Source of the DNA: an uncultured bacterium
Lineage (GTDB): Bacteria; Bacillota; Clostridia; Lachnospirales; Lachnospiraceae
Direction of reading: 5' to 3'
DNA length: 64,000 nt
Assembly: GCA_947063875.1 (NCBI GenBank)
Contig: CAMSTY010000005.1
Coordinates: forward strand, 1 to 64,000
Each line of letters starts with the position of its first letter. Positions within the stretch are counted from its first letter, which is position 1. The notes under the pieces were generated by a model. It made no database searches, was not told the DNA's origin, and saw only the letters and a program-made list of their open reading frames with translations. The position numbers and the translations under genes are program-made. Shown piece after piece: positions 43,616-51,649 of the stretch.

Positions 43616-44689
43616 ATGACTCGATTTACAAAAAAACATATGGCTACCATTACTTTTTCCCTCATTTTGTCTTTCCTGCCTGCCCCTGCGCTGCCTCTTT
43701 CTTCCTGTGCCGTATATCCGCAGCTGGCCTTTGCCGCCTCTTCTACCCGCGGCAACACCTCGGGCAATCTTCAAAACGGCGGAGCAGCGGCAGAAGCTGA
43801 CGGATGGATTTATTTTTATGAGAACGGCAACCTTTGCAAGGCCCGTCCAGGAGAAGACAGCCAGGTCCTCGTCGCTGACATCAATTCCATTCTCCCCGAT
43901 CCTTTTTGGGGCAGCATCAATATCGCAGACGGGCAGATCTTCTTCAAAACCCTTCATGGCTCGATCTACAAGGTCCCCCAGGAAGGCGGCGAGCCGGAAT
44001 TATTTTTGCCGGCAAATATATCTTCCAGTTCTTTTGGCATCGGTGTCTGCGAGTTTATCATCTCCGGCGAGTGGCTCTATTTTAACTATGAAACCACTAC
44101 CGGAATGGAACGCACCAGCATCATCGCCCGGATTCATCCGGATGGAAGCGGCGGGGAGATTCTAAGGGACGGCCAGGATGCGGAAATGTACTGGCTCTTG
44201 GACGTAGACGATGATGTGATTTATTATTCCGGAATCCGCCACTCAGAGAACGTCTTTTACAACTATCAGATGCCCGCCTCCGGCGGACTCCCAAAACGCA
44301 TAACCGATATTCCTTACACCCCGATCATACAGGTAATCAACGGATGGATCTACTACCGGGATTCCACCGATAGTTCCATCAAAAGAATCCGGCCTGACGG
44401 CAGCAATCTGCAGGTTATTCACAGCCATCCGGCTGCCATGAGTTTTAATGTGACGGCAGACGGAGAATGGATTTATTTTTCTTCTCTTGCACAGGCGGAT
44501 GAAAACGCCGCCTACATGCGCGTAAAAACCGACGGCAGCAATCTGCAGTCCCTTGGCGAAGTCACAATGTACCATGCCTCGGTAGCCGGTGACCGGGTTG
44601 TCTCCCTTGTAAGCGGCAATATGCGCCTGATTCCTCAAAGTTCCGGCATCCCCAGGCTGGAAAAAGTAAGCGAAGGGTATAGGAACTGA
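43616..44689 (+). CDS. Exported DUF5050-like beta-propeller protein
   Basis: 357 residues with an N-terminal signal peptide (TFSLILSFLPAPALPLSSCA, then AFAASS as a likely cleavage region). Repeats of the form DGWIYFYENGNLCKARPGE, GEWLYFNYET, NGWIYYRDST and GEWIYFSSLA, each followed by an IxRIxPDG-like strand, mark the DUF5050 propeller common in secreted Clostridial proteins. Likely outside the membrane. No catalytic residues recognised; a binding or sensory role is possible. Confidence 0.78.
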   Translation: MTRFTKKHMATITFSLILSFLPAPALPLSSCAVYPQLAFAASSTRGNTSGNLQNGGAAAEADGWIYFYENGNLCKARPGEDSQVLVADINSILPDPFWGSINIADGQIFFKTLHGSIYKVPQEGGEPELFLPANISSSSFGIGVCEFIISGEWLYFNYETTTGMERTSIIARIHPDGSGGEILRDGQDAEMYWLLDVDDDVIYYSGIRHSENVFYNYQMPASGGLPKRITDIPYTPIIQVINGWIYYRDSTDSSIKRIRPDGSNLQVIHSHPAAMSFNVTADGEWIYFSSLAQADENAAYMRVKTDGSNLQSLGEVTMYHASVAGDRVVSLVSGNMRLIPQSSGIPRLEKVSEGYRN

Positions 44690-44758
44690 CGCATCGCTGA
44701 TATTGCTGTTTCACAAACCGGAATGTATCTCTTCTCCGTTTCATACAATTAAGAAAAA

Positions 44759-44793
44759 CAGGGGGATATTTTCCCCCTGGCTCCTAAAAGGAG
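44759..44793 (+). promoter_or_regulatory. Two hairpins before the ylbJ-like gene, one covering its ribosome-binding site
   Basis: CAGGGGG (44759-44765) pairs perfectly with CCCCCTG (44773-44779). Next, CTCCT (44781-44785) is complementary to AGGAG (44789-44793), the ribosome-binding site of the gene starting at 44800, with a 3-nt loop. The second hairpin could hide the site. On the minus strand the first hairpin is followed by TTTTTCTT and would work as a terminator there. Confidence 0.5.
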
Positions 44794-44799
44794 AAGGTT

Positions 44800-45714
44800 A
44801 TGATCCTGTTCCTCCCGATTCTGTTGCTTGGCCTGCTTTTGGCCTTTCCTGCCCTCTCTGTCCGCGGCGCCCAGAACGGCCTGCTCCTGTGGTTTCATGT
44901 AGTGCTCCCGACTTTGGCCCCGTTTATCATCTGCACTCAGATGATCACGGCCCTGGGGGGAGCCAAGTGGATGATGCGTCCCTTCGGTCCTCTGCTGCGG
45001 CATCTGTTCCATCTGTCCCTGTCCGGTTCCTATATCCTATTATGCGGCCTCCTGTGCGGCTATCCGCTGGGGGCAAAAATGTGCGCCGACTTCTGCCGGC
45101 AAAAAGCCATCAGCAAAAAAGAAGCCGCCTACCTGCTCGCCATATGCAACCATCCAAGCCCCATGTTCCTTTTGGGCTATGTGCGGGCCCAGCTTCCCGC
45201 TCCTGCGCCTGCGGTCCTTCTGCTTACCTGCCTGTACCTGCCCATCCTGCCGCTCTCTCTCGCTGCCCGGCACTTTTATCACATCGATTCCTGCAATGCA
45301 ACCCCTGCCAAAAATACCACCCCGCACACGGCAGAAACATTCTCTCTGGAAAATGCCATCGCCGCCGCTTGTGAGACAATGGTCATAATCGGCGGATATT
45401 TGATGCTTTTTTCCATTCTGGTGGTGTGGATACAGGAATTCCCTTTCTGTACACCTTTTGTCCGGGCACTTCTGACCGGAGCCGCTGAAATCACTACCGG
45501 AATCAACAGTCTTTGCTCTTTTTTCCATGACAAAAAAGCCCTGATGGCTGTCATCTGTGCCGTGGCCTTTGGGGGATTCTCCGGAATCTTCCAGACCAAA
45601 AGCGTAATCCAGGGCACCGGACTTTCCATCCGGCAATATACAGGCTGGAAACTGGCCCACGCCTTCCTCTCCTGCCTTATTACAGCATCCCTTCTGTCAG
45701 TTCCTGCCCGTTAG
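44800..45714 (+). CDS. ylbJ: YlbJ-like sporulation integral membrane protein
   Basis: 304 residues, at least seven hydrophobic segments. LWFHVVLPTLAPFIICTQMI, CGLLCGYPLGAKMCADF and AICNHPSPMFLLGYV are the nucleoside-recognition (GATE) domain motifs of YlbJ, a membrane protein needed for spore cortex formation in Bacillus. Shorter than B. subtilis YlbJ (about 400), as in many Clostridia. The start has AGGAGAAGG. It ends 35 bp inside the convergent gene at 45680. Confidence 0.8.
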   Translation: MILFLPILLLGLLLAFPALSVRGAQNGLLLWFHVVLPTLAPFIICTQMITALGGAKWMMRPFGPLLRHLFHLSLSGSYILLCGLLCGYPLGAKMCADFCRQKAISKKEAAYLLAICNHPSPMFLLGYVRAQLPAPAPAVLLLTCLYLPILPLSLAARHFYHIDSCNATPAKNTTPHTAETFSLENAIAAACETMVIIGGYLMLFSILVVWIQEFPFCTPFVRALLTGAAEITTGINSLCSFFHDKKALMAVICAVAFGGFSGIFQTKSVIQGTGLSIRQYTGWKLAHAFLSCLITASLLSVPAR

Positions 45715-46252
45715 AAACCCCCGGGGACAGTTCGTTGCGGTTTGCTGTTATAATCTCATAGGTTGACTGCATAGAAGCCAGATACTCCGCAAAACGCCCC
45801 TGTGCGCCCTCCATGGAATGCTCAATAATCGTCTGAAGGCTTTTGAGCATCTCATCCGTATAATTAATCGATCCCTGGCGGATGTTGTCCGCATCTGCCA
45901 TCGCGCTGTCAATAATGGACTGCGCCTGTACCTGCGCCTCCTCCACAATCTCATTGGCACGGGCATATGCCTGCTGCATAATCTCATGTTCATTCACCAG
46001 TTCGTTCGTCTGCTCTGTAGCCTGAGCCAGAATGGTATCTGCCTGCACTCGCGCTTCCGAAAGAATCGCATCCTGATTGCTGATAATCTTCTGATATTTC
46101 TTGATCTCATCCGGAATCCTCAGGCGCAGTTCCACCAGAAGTTCCTCCAACTCCTCCTTATTCACCTGTATCTTGGTATTAGACAACGGCGAAAACTTAC
46201 AACTGTCAATATATTCTTCAATCTCACCGATCAACTGTTCGATTCTGCTCAT
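45680..46252 (-). CDS. Coiled-coil protein of unknown function (DivIVA/ATPase-subunit-like)
   Basis: 190 residues, mostly alpha-helical and charged. The middle (RVQADTILAQATEQTNELV, ARANEIVEEAQVQAQSII) has heptad periodicity and Ala/Glu/Gln-rich repeats like V-ATPase subunit H or DivIVA proteins. N-terminus MSRIEQLIGEIEEYIDSCKF is followed by a conserved-looking NTKIQVNKEELEELL. It is downstream of coaD on the same strand and overlaps ylbJ at the 3' end by 35 bp. Possibly a cell-division or scaffold protein; no firm function. Confidence 0.7.
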   Translation of the reverse strand: MSRIEQLIGEIEEYIDSCKFSPLSNTKIQVNKEELEELLVELRLRIPDEIKKYQKIISNQDAILSEARVQADTILAQATEQTNELVNEHEIMQQAYARANEIVEEAQVQAQSIIDSAMADADNIRQGSINYTDEMLKSLQTIIEHSMEGAQGRFAEYLASMQSTYEIITANRNELSPGVSNGQELTEGML

Positions 46253-46325
46253 TCTTCCCTCTCCTTATTTCTGATCAATCCCCGGTTCCGGTTTTTAAGT
46301 TCTTCCCGGCTATTCCAAATGTTCT

Positions 46326-46820
46326 TCAACCGTTCTTTCTCTGGCTCTGTGACTTCTGTTTTACCATTTTTGCAATATCCGGGTACAAAAATGCCTCAAG
46401 ATTCCCATCAAAAGATGCGATCTCCTTTACAATCGTAGAACTTACATAAGAATAATTCAAATTTGTAGTCAAAAAAATAGTATCAATATCCGGCGCCATC
46501 ACTCTGTTGGTGTGCGCCATCTGCAACTCATACTCAAAATCCGTGATCGCGCGAAGTCCGCGGACAATCACATTCGCATGACAATCATGAACAAAATCCA
46601 CCAACAGACCGTTAAAAGCCCGTATCTCTACATTATCTAAATGTGATGTAACCTTCTCTAACATCTTAACACGTTCTTCAACGGAAAACAACGGTGTTTT
46701 GGAACTATTCTGCAAAACACCGACCACTACCCGGTCCATCATACTGGCAGTCCGTTCTATGATATCCATATGTCCTAAGGTAACCGGATCAAAACTCCCC
46801 GGATAAACCGCTACCGTCAT
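46326..46820 (-). CDS. coaD: Phosphopantetheine adenylyltransferase
   Basis: Fourth step of coenzyme A synthesis: 4'-phosphopantetheine plus ATP to dephospho-CoA. 164 residues, the usual size. [16 protein letters not shown] carries the T/HxGH motif, [20 protein letters not shown] is the phosphopantetheine pocket, and [13 protein letters not shown] holds the ISSTxVR-like ATP block (here SSTIVKE). The start overlaps the end of rsmD by 32 bp, the standard rsmD-coaD arrangement of Firmicutes. Confidence 0.97.
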   Translation of the reverse strand: MTVAVYPGSFDPVTLGHMDIIERTASMMDRVVVGVLQNSSKTPLFSVEERVKMLEKVTSHLDNVEIRAFNGLLVDFVHDCHANVIVRGLRAITDFEYELQMAHTNRVMAPDIDTIFLTTNLNYSYVSSTIVKEIASFDGNLEAFLYPDIAKMVKQKSQSQRKNG

Positions 46821-47376
46821 TTTTTCTCTCCCGATATATAAAAATGTGTTTATTGCTTTTATAAGCCTTCTCTTTTTCCATGAGAAACCCCATGGATTCC
46901 AGATACGAAAAATCCTCTTCCAGGCGCGCCTCCACGATCAGCATGCTCTCCCGCCGGATAAGGCCGGAATCAGCCAGGTAAGCCAGCGCCTTCTTCTCCA
47001 GCAGCATCCCGTAAGGCGGGTCCATGAAAATATAGTCAAAGCAATAGTTTCCTTCCAGCCTGCGCAGCGCCGTCAGGACGTCACACTGCATCACCTCTGC
47101 CTGCCCAGACAGACGCGTCGTCTGAAGATTCTCCCGGATACACTCCGCTGCGTCACGGCTCTGATCCACAAACACACTCCGCTTTGCTCCGCGGCTTAAA
47201 GCCTCGATTCCGATCCCGCCGCTGCCGGCAAACAAATCCAGAAAACAGCAGTCTGCCAGGTCATATTGCAGCATATTAAAAAGGGTCTCCTTGATCCGAT
47301 CCGTGGTTGGCCTCGTATCCAGACCTTTTGGCGTCTTCAATGAAATCCTCTTTGCACTTCCGGCTATCACCCGCAT
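46789..47376 (-). CDS. rsmD: 16S rRNA (guanine(966)-N(2))-methyltransferase
   Basis: 195 residues. [18 protein letters not shown] at the N-terminus, [19 protein letters not shown] motif [19 protein letters not shown] and catalytic YIFMDPPYG (D/NPPY) identify RsmD. It methylates G966 of 16S rRNA during 30S assembly. Start 47376 follows AAGGAAGTAGGAAT. It is transcribed with coaD and the 45680 gene. Confidence 0.95.
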   Translation of the reverse strand: MRVIAGSAKRISLKTPKGLDTRPTTDRIKETLFNMLQYDLADCCFLDLFAGSGGIGIEALSRGAKRSVFVDQSRDAAECIRENLQTTRLSGQAEVMQCDVLTALRRLEGNYCFDYIFMDPPYGMLLEKKALAYLADSGLIRRESMLIVEARLEEDFSYLESMGFLMEKEKAYKSNKHIFIYRERKNDGSGLSGEF

Positions 47377-47406
47377 ATTCCTACTTCCTTTCTGGTTTCA
47401 CGTACC

Positions 47407-47435
47407 ATTATAGTATCAAATTTTCTGATGCACAA
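47407..47435 (-). promoter_or_regulatory. Promoter of rsmD-coaD
   Basis: On the minus strand TTGTGC (47435-47430), a 17-bp spacer and TATAAT (47412-47407), about 31 bp before the rsmD start. Confidence 0.65.
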
Positions 47436-47787
47436 GCATAAATTATGAAACATCTGAAAATTTTGTTTCTTGTGGCTTCTTTTGGGATTTGTGTGCGTGG
47501 TGATCTTTTTTGGGGGTACGCAACCGTAAAAAACATCGCCGGGAGAGTCCGGGCCTGGCAAGGTTTGGCTCCCGTTTCGGGTCAGCTGTCTCTAAGGCCA
47601 AAAGATGGCAGTCACGGTCAGACATTCTTACGCAGCCGTGTCTTCGCACGTTGCTGCTACCTCAAAGGGGTCCGTACAACTGCCGTCTTTTTGCCCTGGA
47701 AGCACTTGCCCCGGAAACGGGAGCCAGCCCCTGCCAACCCCTGGCCTGTTTTTTCAATCCACTTTTCGTTCCATTTTTCACCCATCC
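47436..47787. other. Intergenic region between rsmD and galM
   Basis: Open frames occur on the plus strand (for example 47445-47828), but none has a ribosome-binding site, recognisable motif or typical composition. I see only the two promoters at its borders. Confidence 0.5.
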
Positions 47788-47816
47788 TTTACTATTTGAA
47801 AGTCTTGCGGTATAAT
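47788..47816 (+). promoter_or_regulatory. Promoter of galM
   Basis: TTTACT (47788-47793), a 17-bp spacer and a perfect TATAAT (47811-47816), 46 bp before the galM start. Confidence 0.7.
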
Positions 47817-47862
47817 AAAAACACTTAACAATTCACTCAATAACTAAGGAGGATTTCAGCTT

Positions 47863-48921
47863 ATGGGATGGAAAAAAGAGGTATTCGGCACTTTGGAGAA
47901 CGGTGCGCAGGCAGACAAGTATACATTAACAAATGACAACGGCGTATCCGCCTCCTTTACGAATCTAGGCGGTATCTGGCTGTCCATGATCGTGCCGGAC
48001 AAGAACGGAAAAATGGGGGATGTTCTTTTAGGCCGTGATACGGTAGAGCGCTGCCTGACATTGTCAGGACATTTAGGCGAGATTGTCGGACGTAATGCCA
48101 ACCGGATCGGAAATTCCACGTTTTCTCTGAATGGAGTTACCTACGCTCTGGGAATCAACGATGCCGGCAGAAATAATCTGCACAGCGGGCCGGATTATTA
48201 CCGTAACCGTCTGTGGGATGCACAGGTAGAGGAAAGCGGGGACAAAACCCGGCTTACCTTTTCCTTGTTCAGTCCGGACGGAGATCAGGGATATCCGGGA
48301 AATGCAAAGATTTCTGTGAGTTATACTCTGACTGGCGACAACAGCCTTCGTCTGGACTATCACATGACAGCCGATGCCGATACGGTAGCCAACTTTACGA
48401 ATCATGCTTATTTCAATCTGGCCGGTCACGAATCCGGAGAGGTTCTTGACCAGAAGGTCTGGATCGACGCAGACTATTTTACTATTGCAGATAAAGATTC
48501 CATTCCTACCGGCGAACTGGCCCCGGTAGCGGGAACTCCTATGGACTTTAACCAGCTAAAAGCGATCGGACAAGATATTAACGCAGATTATGAGCCGTTG
48601 ATTTTTGGAAAAGGCTATGACCATAACTGGGTGTTAAAGCATCCAAAGGGAGAACTTGCGCTTTCCTTAAAAGCTGTGGATGAAAAGAGCGGAAGGGTGA
48701 TGGAAGTCTATACGGATTTGCCTGGTGTTCAGTTCTATAGCGGGAATATGCTCAACGGGATCGGCAAAGACGGCGTCGAATATCGGGCGCGGCACGGCTA
48801 TTGTTTTGAGACCCAGCATTATCCGGATGCTGTCAACAAGCCTCAGTTCCCTTCCCCGTTTTTAAAAGCCGGCGACGAATATAAAACGACAACTATTTAT
48901 AAGTTTACTGTTGAAGGGTAA
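47863..48921 (+). CDS. galM: Aldose 1-epimerase (galactose mutarotase)
   Basis: Interconverts alpha and beta anomers of galactose or other aldoses in the cytoplasm. 352 residues: IVGRNANRIGNSTF, NNLHSGPDYYRNRLWDA, FTNHAYFNLAGHESG with a catalytic His, and GYDHNWVLKHP. The end PGVQFYSGNMLNGIGKDG precedes the usual region of the catalytic Glu (YCFETQHYPDAVN). Start follows AAGGAGGATTTCAGCTT. It stands alone between its own promoter and the spore-protein gene. Confidence 0.95.
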   Translation: MGWKKEVFGTLENGAQADKYTLTNDNGVSASFTNLGGIWLSMIVPDKNGKMGDVLLGRDTVERCLTLSGHLGEIVGRNANRIGNSTFSLNGVTYALGINDAGRNNLHSGPDYYRNRLWDAQVEESGDKTRLTFSLFSPDGDQGYPGNAKISVSYTLTGDNSLRLDYHMTADADTVANFTNHAYFNLAGHESGEVLDQKVWIDADYFTIADKDSIPTGELAPVAGTPMDFNQLKAIGQDINADYEPLIFGKGYDHNWVLKHPKGELALSLKAVDEKSGRVMEVYTDLPGVQFYSGNMLNGIGKDGVEYRARHGYCFETQHYPDAVNKPQFPSPFLKAGDEYKTTTIYKFTVEG

Positions 48922-49115
48922 TATAAGCCTTCAGAAGGTTTTCCAGCTATGCCTTTCCTTTTCTAATTTTTGACAAATTACGTAGAAGCTTCTAGTGTAT
49001 TATCTTTTCTGAGGCATATAATAAGAGCGTAACAAAAAACAAAAATGTCGTGAGGCAGAACTTTTCAAAAAGGCCTGCCTCAGGGCAGGCAAAGAAGAAA
49101 AGGAGGGCCTGTATT

Positions 49116-49322
49116 ATGGCAAGCAAATCTTCTAACAGAGCTGAAGTACCGGAAGCAAAGGAAGCACTGGATCGTTTCAAAATGGAAGTGGCTCAGGAAC
49201 TGGGTGTTCCGTTATCCAACGGTTACAACGGAAACCTGACCTCTGCCCAGAATGGTTCTGTGGGCGGCTATATGGTTAAGAAAATGATCGAAGCTCAGGA
49301 GAAGCAGATGGCCGGCAAGTAA
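49116..49322 (+). CDS. Small acid-soluble spore protein, alpha/beta type
   Basis: 68 residues from ATG 49116, preceded by AGGAGGG. FKMEVAQELGVPLSNGYNG is the conserved first block with the germination-protease cleavage region, and GSVGGYMVKKMIEAQEKQM the second, DNA-binding block. Such proteins coat and protect spore DNA. Expression is normally by sigma-G in the forespore; I could not find a convincing sigma-G promoter. A strong terminator follows. Confidence 0.95.
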   Translation: MASKSSNRAEVPEAKEALDRFKMEVAQELGVPLSNGYNGNLTSAQNGSVGGYMVKKMIEAQEKQMAGK

Positions 49323-49343
49323 ACGCTGACGCACTGAGCAACA

Positions 49344-49390
49344 AAAAAAGGGTCTCCTGGCGAAGGAATCTTCGTCAGGAGGCTTTTTTC
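49344..49390. terminator. Bidirectional intrinsic terminator between the spore-protein gene and recG
   Basis: CTCCTG (49355-49360) with the following GCGAAG pairs with CTTCGTCAGGAG (49371-49382); TTTTTT follows at 49385-49390. A run of A at 49344-49350 provides the T-tract for the minus-strand recG transcript. Confidence 0.88.
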
Positions 49391-51448
49391 TTACAGATTC
49401 AGTTTTTCGTAACTTTTGCCAAGGTATGTTTCCAGCCGCTCTCTCAGCAGCTGATATTCTTCCCCTTCCAGAGCCGGGTCCTCATCCAAAATCCTGTTTA
49501 CTTCCTCCGAGACGGTTTTTAAAATATTCGCGTCCGTGAAAATATCCGCCAGCTTAAATTCCATTTCCCCGCTCTGCCGCAAGCCGAATAGATCTCCCGG
49601 CCCCCTCAGCTTCAAATCCTCTGATGCAATATAAAATCCGTCATTGGAATGATTCAGGATATCCAGGCGTTTGCGTGTGTCTTCCTCCTTGGAACCATCT
49701 ACCATGATGCAGTAGGACTGATATTTTCCCCGACCTACGCGCCCACGCAGCTGATGCAGCTGGGCCAGTCCGAAACGTTCCGCATTCTCGATCATCATCA
49801 CGGTTGCATTCGGGACATTGACTCCTACCTCCACTACGGTAGTGGAAACCAATACTTGTATCTCTCCCGCAGCAAACCGTTCCATAACCCGATTCTTTTC
49901 TTTTCCCTTCATCTTTCCGTGAAGATATTCCACCGTGATCTCTGGCGGCAGCCTTTTTCTCAGCATTTTTGTATAATCGAGCACATTTTCTGCCTCAATC
50001 ATCTCGCTCTCCTCCACCATCGGACAGATCACATATGCCTGCTGCCCTTCCGCCACCCTATTTTCGATAAAACGGTATGCCTGTTCCCGGTAGTTCGTAT
50101 CCACCACACAGTTTTTAATCGGAAGACGGTCGGCAGGCATTTCATCAATAACGGAAATGTCCAGATCTCCATATAAAATAATCGCCAGTGTCCGTGGAAT
50201 AGGAGTCGCGCTCATAACCAGAATATGGGGGTGCTGTTCGCCCTTCCGGCCCAGCGCTTCCCGCTGCCCCACGCCAAAACGGTGCTGTTCATCCGTAATC
50301 ACCAAAGCCAGCTTATCATAAATCACCTTTTCCTGAATCAGTGCATGAGTTCCCACAATAATATCCGCCTCATGGCCGGCAATCTTTTCATAGGCAATCC
50401 GCTTCTCTTTTGCTGTCATGGACCCAGTTACCAACACCACCTGTTTCCCGATTCCGTGAGAGGAAAAAAGTTCTGTCATTGACTCATAATGCTGTTTTGC
50501 CAGCACCTCCGTCGGCGCCATCAATGCGCCCTGATATCCGTGATATACAGCCTGCAAAAGAGCCAGTATGGCAATGATCGTCTTGCCGGAGCCGACATCC
50601 CCTTGAATCAGCCGGTTCATCACCAGTCCGCTTGCCAGATCCTTCTCCACCTCTTCCAACACCTTTTTCTGAGCGCCGGTCAGGTCATAAGGCAGTTCCT
50701 GCTGCAGACGGATCACCTCTTCTGCCTTTCCCATGGGATAGGGACTTGCCGTATCCTGCCGTTTTTCCTTCAGCCTTCTCACCGCCAGCAGAAAAAAAAG
50801 AAATTCATCAAACACCAGACGTTTGCGGGCCGCCAGCATTTCCTGCTGGTCCGAGGGAAAATGGATATGTTCCATGGCATAATTATACTCTGCCAGTTCG
50901 TATTTTTTCCGCAGCTTTAGCGGCAGATATTCCCGTTCCAGCTGCCTCTGCTCCAGCGCCTGCGCCACTGCCCTGACAATCGCCTTGTTCCCCAGCCCCC
51001 GCGTCTGTCCGTAGATCGGCTGTAAAGAATGAAGCTTCTCCTCATAAGCTTCCCGGGTATAGATCTCCGGCTGTTCCATAGACAAACGGTTGCCTTTTTT
51101 TACCACCCGGCCCCGAAAAAAAAGTATCCGCCCCATCTGCAGCGTTGTTCTCAGATACGGCATATTAAACCAGGTAAGCTGCAGATGTCCCGTCAGGTCT
51201 TTTACATCAGTCACCACTACCTGCATATTCTGAAACCGGCGCACGGAAGCTGTCTTTATCAGCTGGCCACAGACCGTACAGATCCCGCCTTCCTTTACCT
51301 GCCCGATGGCAACGGGCGGCTCATAGGCGTCATAAGCCCTTGGATAATCATGAAGCAAATCTTCCACGGTCTCCACACCCAGGCGCTTGAAAAGGGCCCC
51401 TGTTTTTTCTCCAATTCCCTTTAAACTTGTCACTGGTTCCTGGTTCAT
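49391..51448 (-). CDS. recG: ATP-dependent DNA helicase RecG
   Basis: Branch-migrating helicase for stalled forks and recombination intermediates. About 685 residues from ATG 51448 (MNQEPVTSLKGIG), with AAGGAG upstream. N-terminal wedge (OB) domain (ICTVCGQLIKTASVRRFQNM), Walker A in QGDVGSGKTIIAILALLQ, ITDEQHRFGVGQREAL (DEQH), SATPIPRTLAI and HQLRGRVGRGKYQSY (motif VI). Lies after yloV on the minus strand, a conserved Firmicute order. A hairpin terminator separates it from yloV. Confidence 0.97.
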   Translation of the reverse strand: MNQEPVTSLKGIGEKTGALFKRLGVETVEDLLHDYPRAYDAYEPPVAIGQVKEGGICTVCGQLIKTASVRRFQNMQVVVTDVKDLTGHLQLTWFNMPYLRTTLQMGRILFFRGRVVKKGNRLSMEQPEIYTREAYEEKLHSLQPIYGQTRGLGNKAIVRAVAQALEQRQLEREYLPLKLRKKYELAEYNYAMEHIHFPSDQQEMLAARKRLVFDEFLFFLLAVRRLKEKRQDTASPYPMGKAEEVIRLQQELPYDLTGAQKKVLEEVEKDLASGLVMNRLIQGDVGSGKTIIAILALLQAVYHGYQGALMAPTEVLAKQHYESMTELFSSHGIGKQVVLVTGSMTAKEKRIAYEKIAGHEADIIVGTHALIQEKVIYDKLALVITDEQHRFGVGQREALGRKGEQHPHILVMSATPIPRTLAIILYGDLDISVIDEMPADRLPIKNCVVDTNYREQAYRFIENRVAEGQQAYVICPMVEESEMIEAENVLDYTKMLRKRLPPEITVEYLHGKMKGKEKNRVMERFAAGEIQVLVSTTVVEVGVNVPNATVMMIENAERFGLAQLHQLRGRVGRGKYQSYCIMVDGSKEEDTRKRLDILNHSNDGFYIASEDLKLRGPGDLFGLRQSGEMEFKLADIFTDANILKTVSEEVNRILDEDPALEGEEYQLLRERLETYLGKSYEKLNL

Positions 51449-51526
51449 CATCTTCTCCTTCATGCTCATACATCCAAAATCCGGCAAAACGCATCACCGG
51501 CACATTTTGCCAAATGCTGAATCAAA

Positions 51527-51542
51527 GCGTGCCAAAGCACGC
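51527..51542 (-). promoter_or_regulatory. Perfect hairpin upstream of recG
   Basis: GCGTGC-CAAA-GCACGC (51527-51542), a 6-bp perfect stem. It follows the yloV terminator and precedes the recG start by about 80 bp. Function unknown. Confidence 0.4.
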
Positions 51543-51549
51543 AAGAAAC

Positions 51550-51578
51550 AAAAACCGCACCAGCGATGGCGCCGGTGC
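51550..51578 (-). terminator. Intrinsic terminator after yloV
   Basis: On the minus strand GCACC/GGTGC outer stem (51557-51561 and 51574-51578) with an inner GCG/CGC and CCAT loop, followed by GGTTTTTG (51556-51549). Confidence 0.75.
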
Positions 51579-51649
51579 AGTCATATCATTTTCTGTTTTT
51601 CTTCCTGATTCCGGGCCGGTTCTTTTCCCGGCCATTGTCCGTCATCCTT

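Noticed and set aside
47445..47828. 127-codon open frame on the plus strand between rsmD and galM
   Set aside because: No ribosome-binding site, no family motif, odd composition, and it overlaps the galM promoter; several frames are open here by chance.
49000..49115. Sigma-G promoter before the spore-protein gene
   Set aside because: CATATAATA resembles a -10 but does not fit the consensus, and no -35 at the right distance was found.
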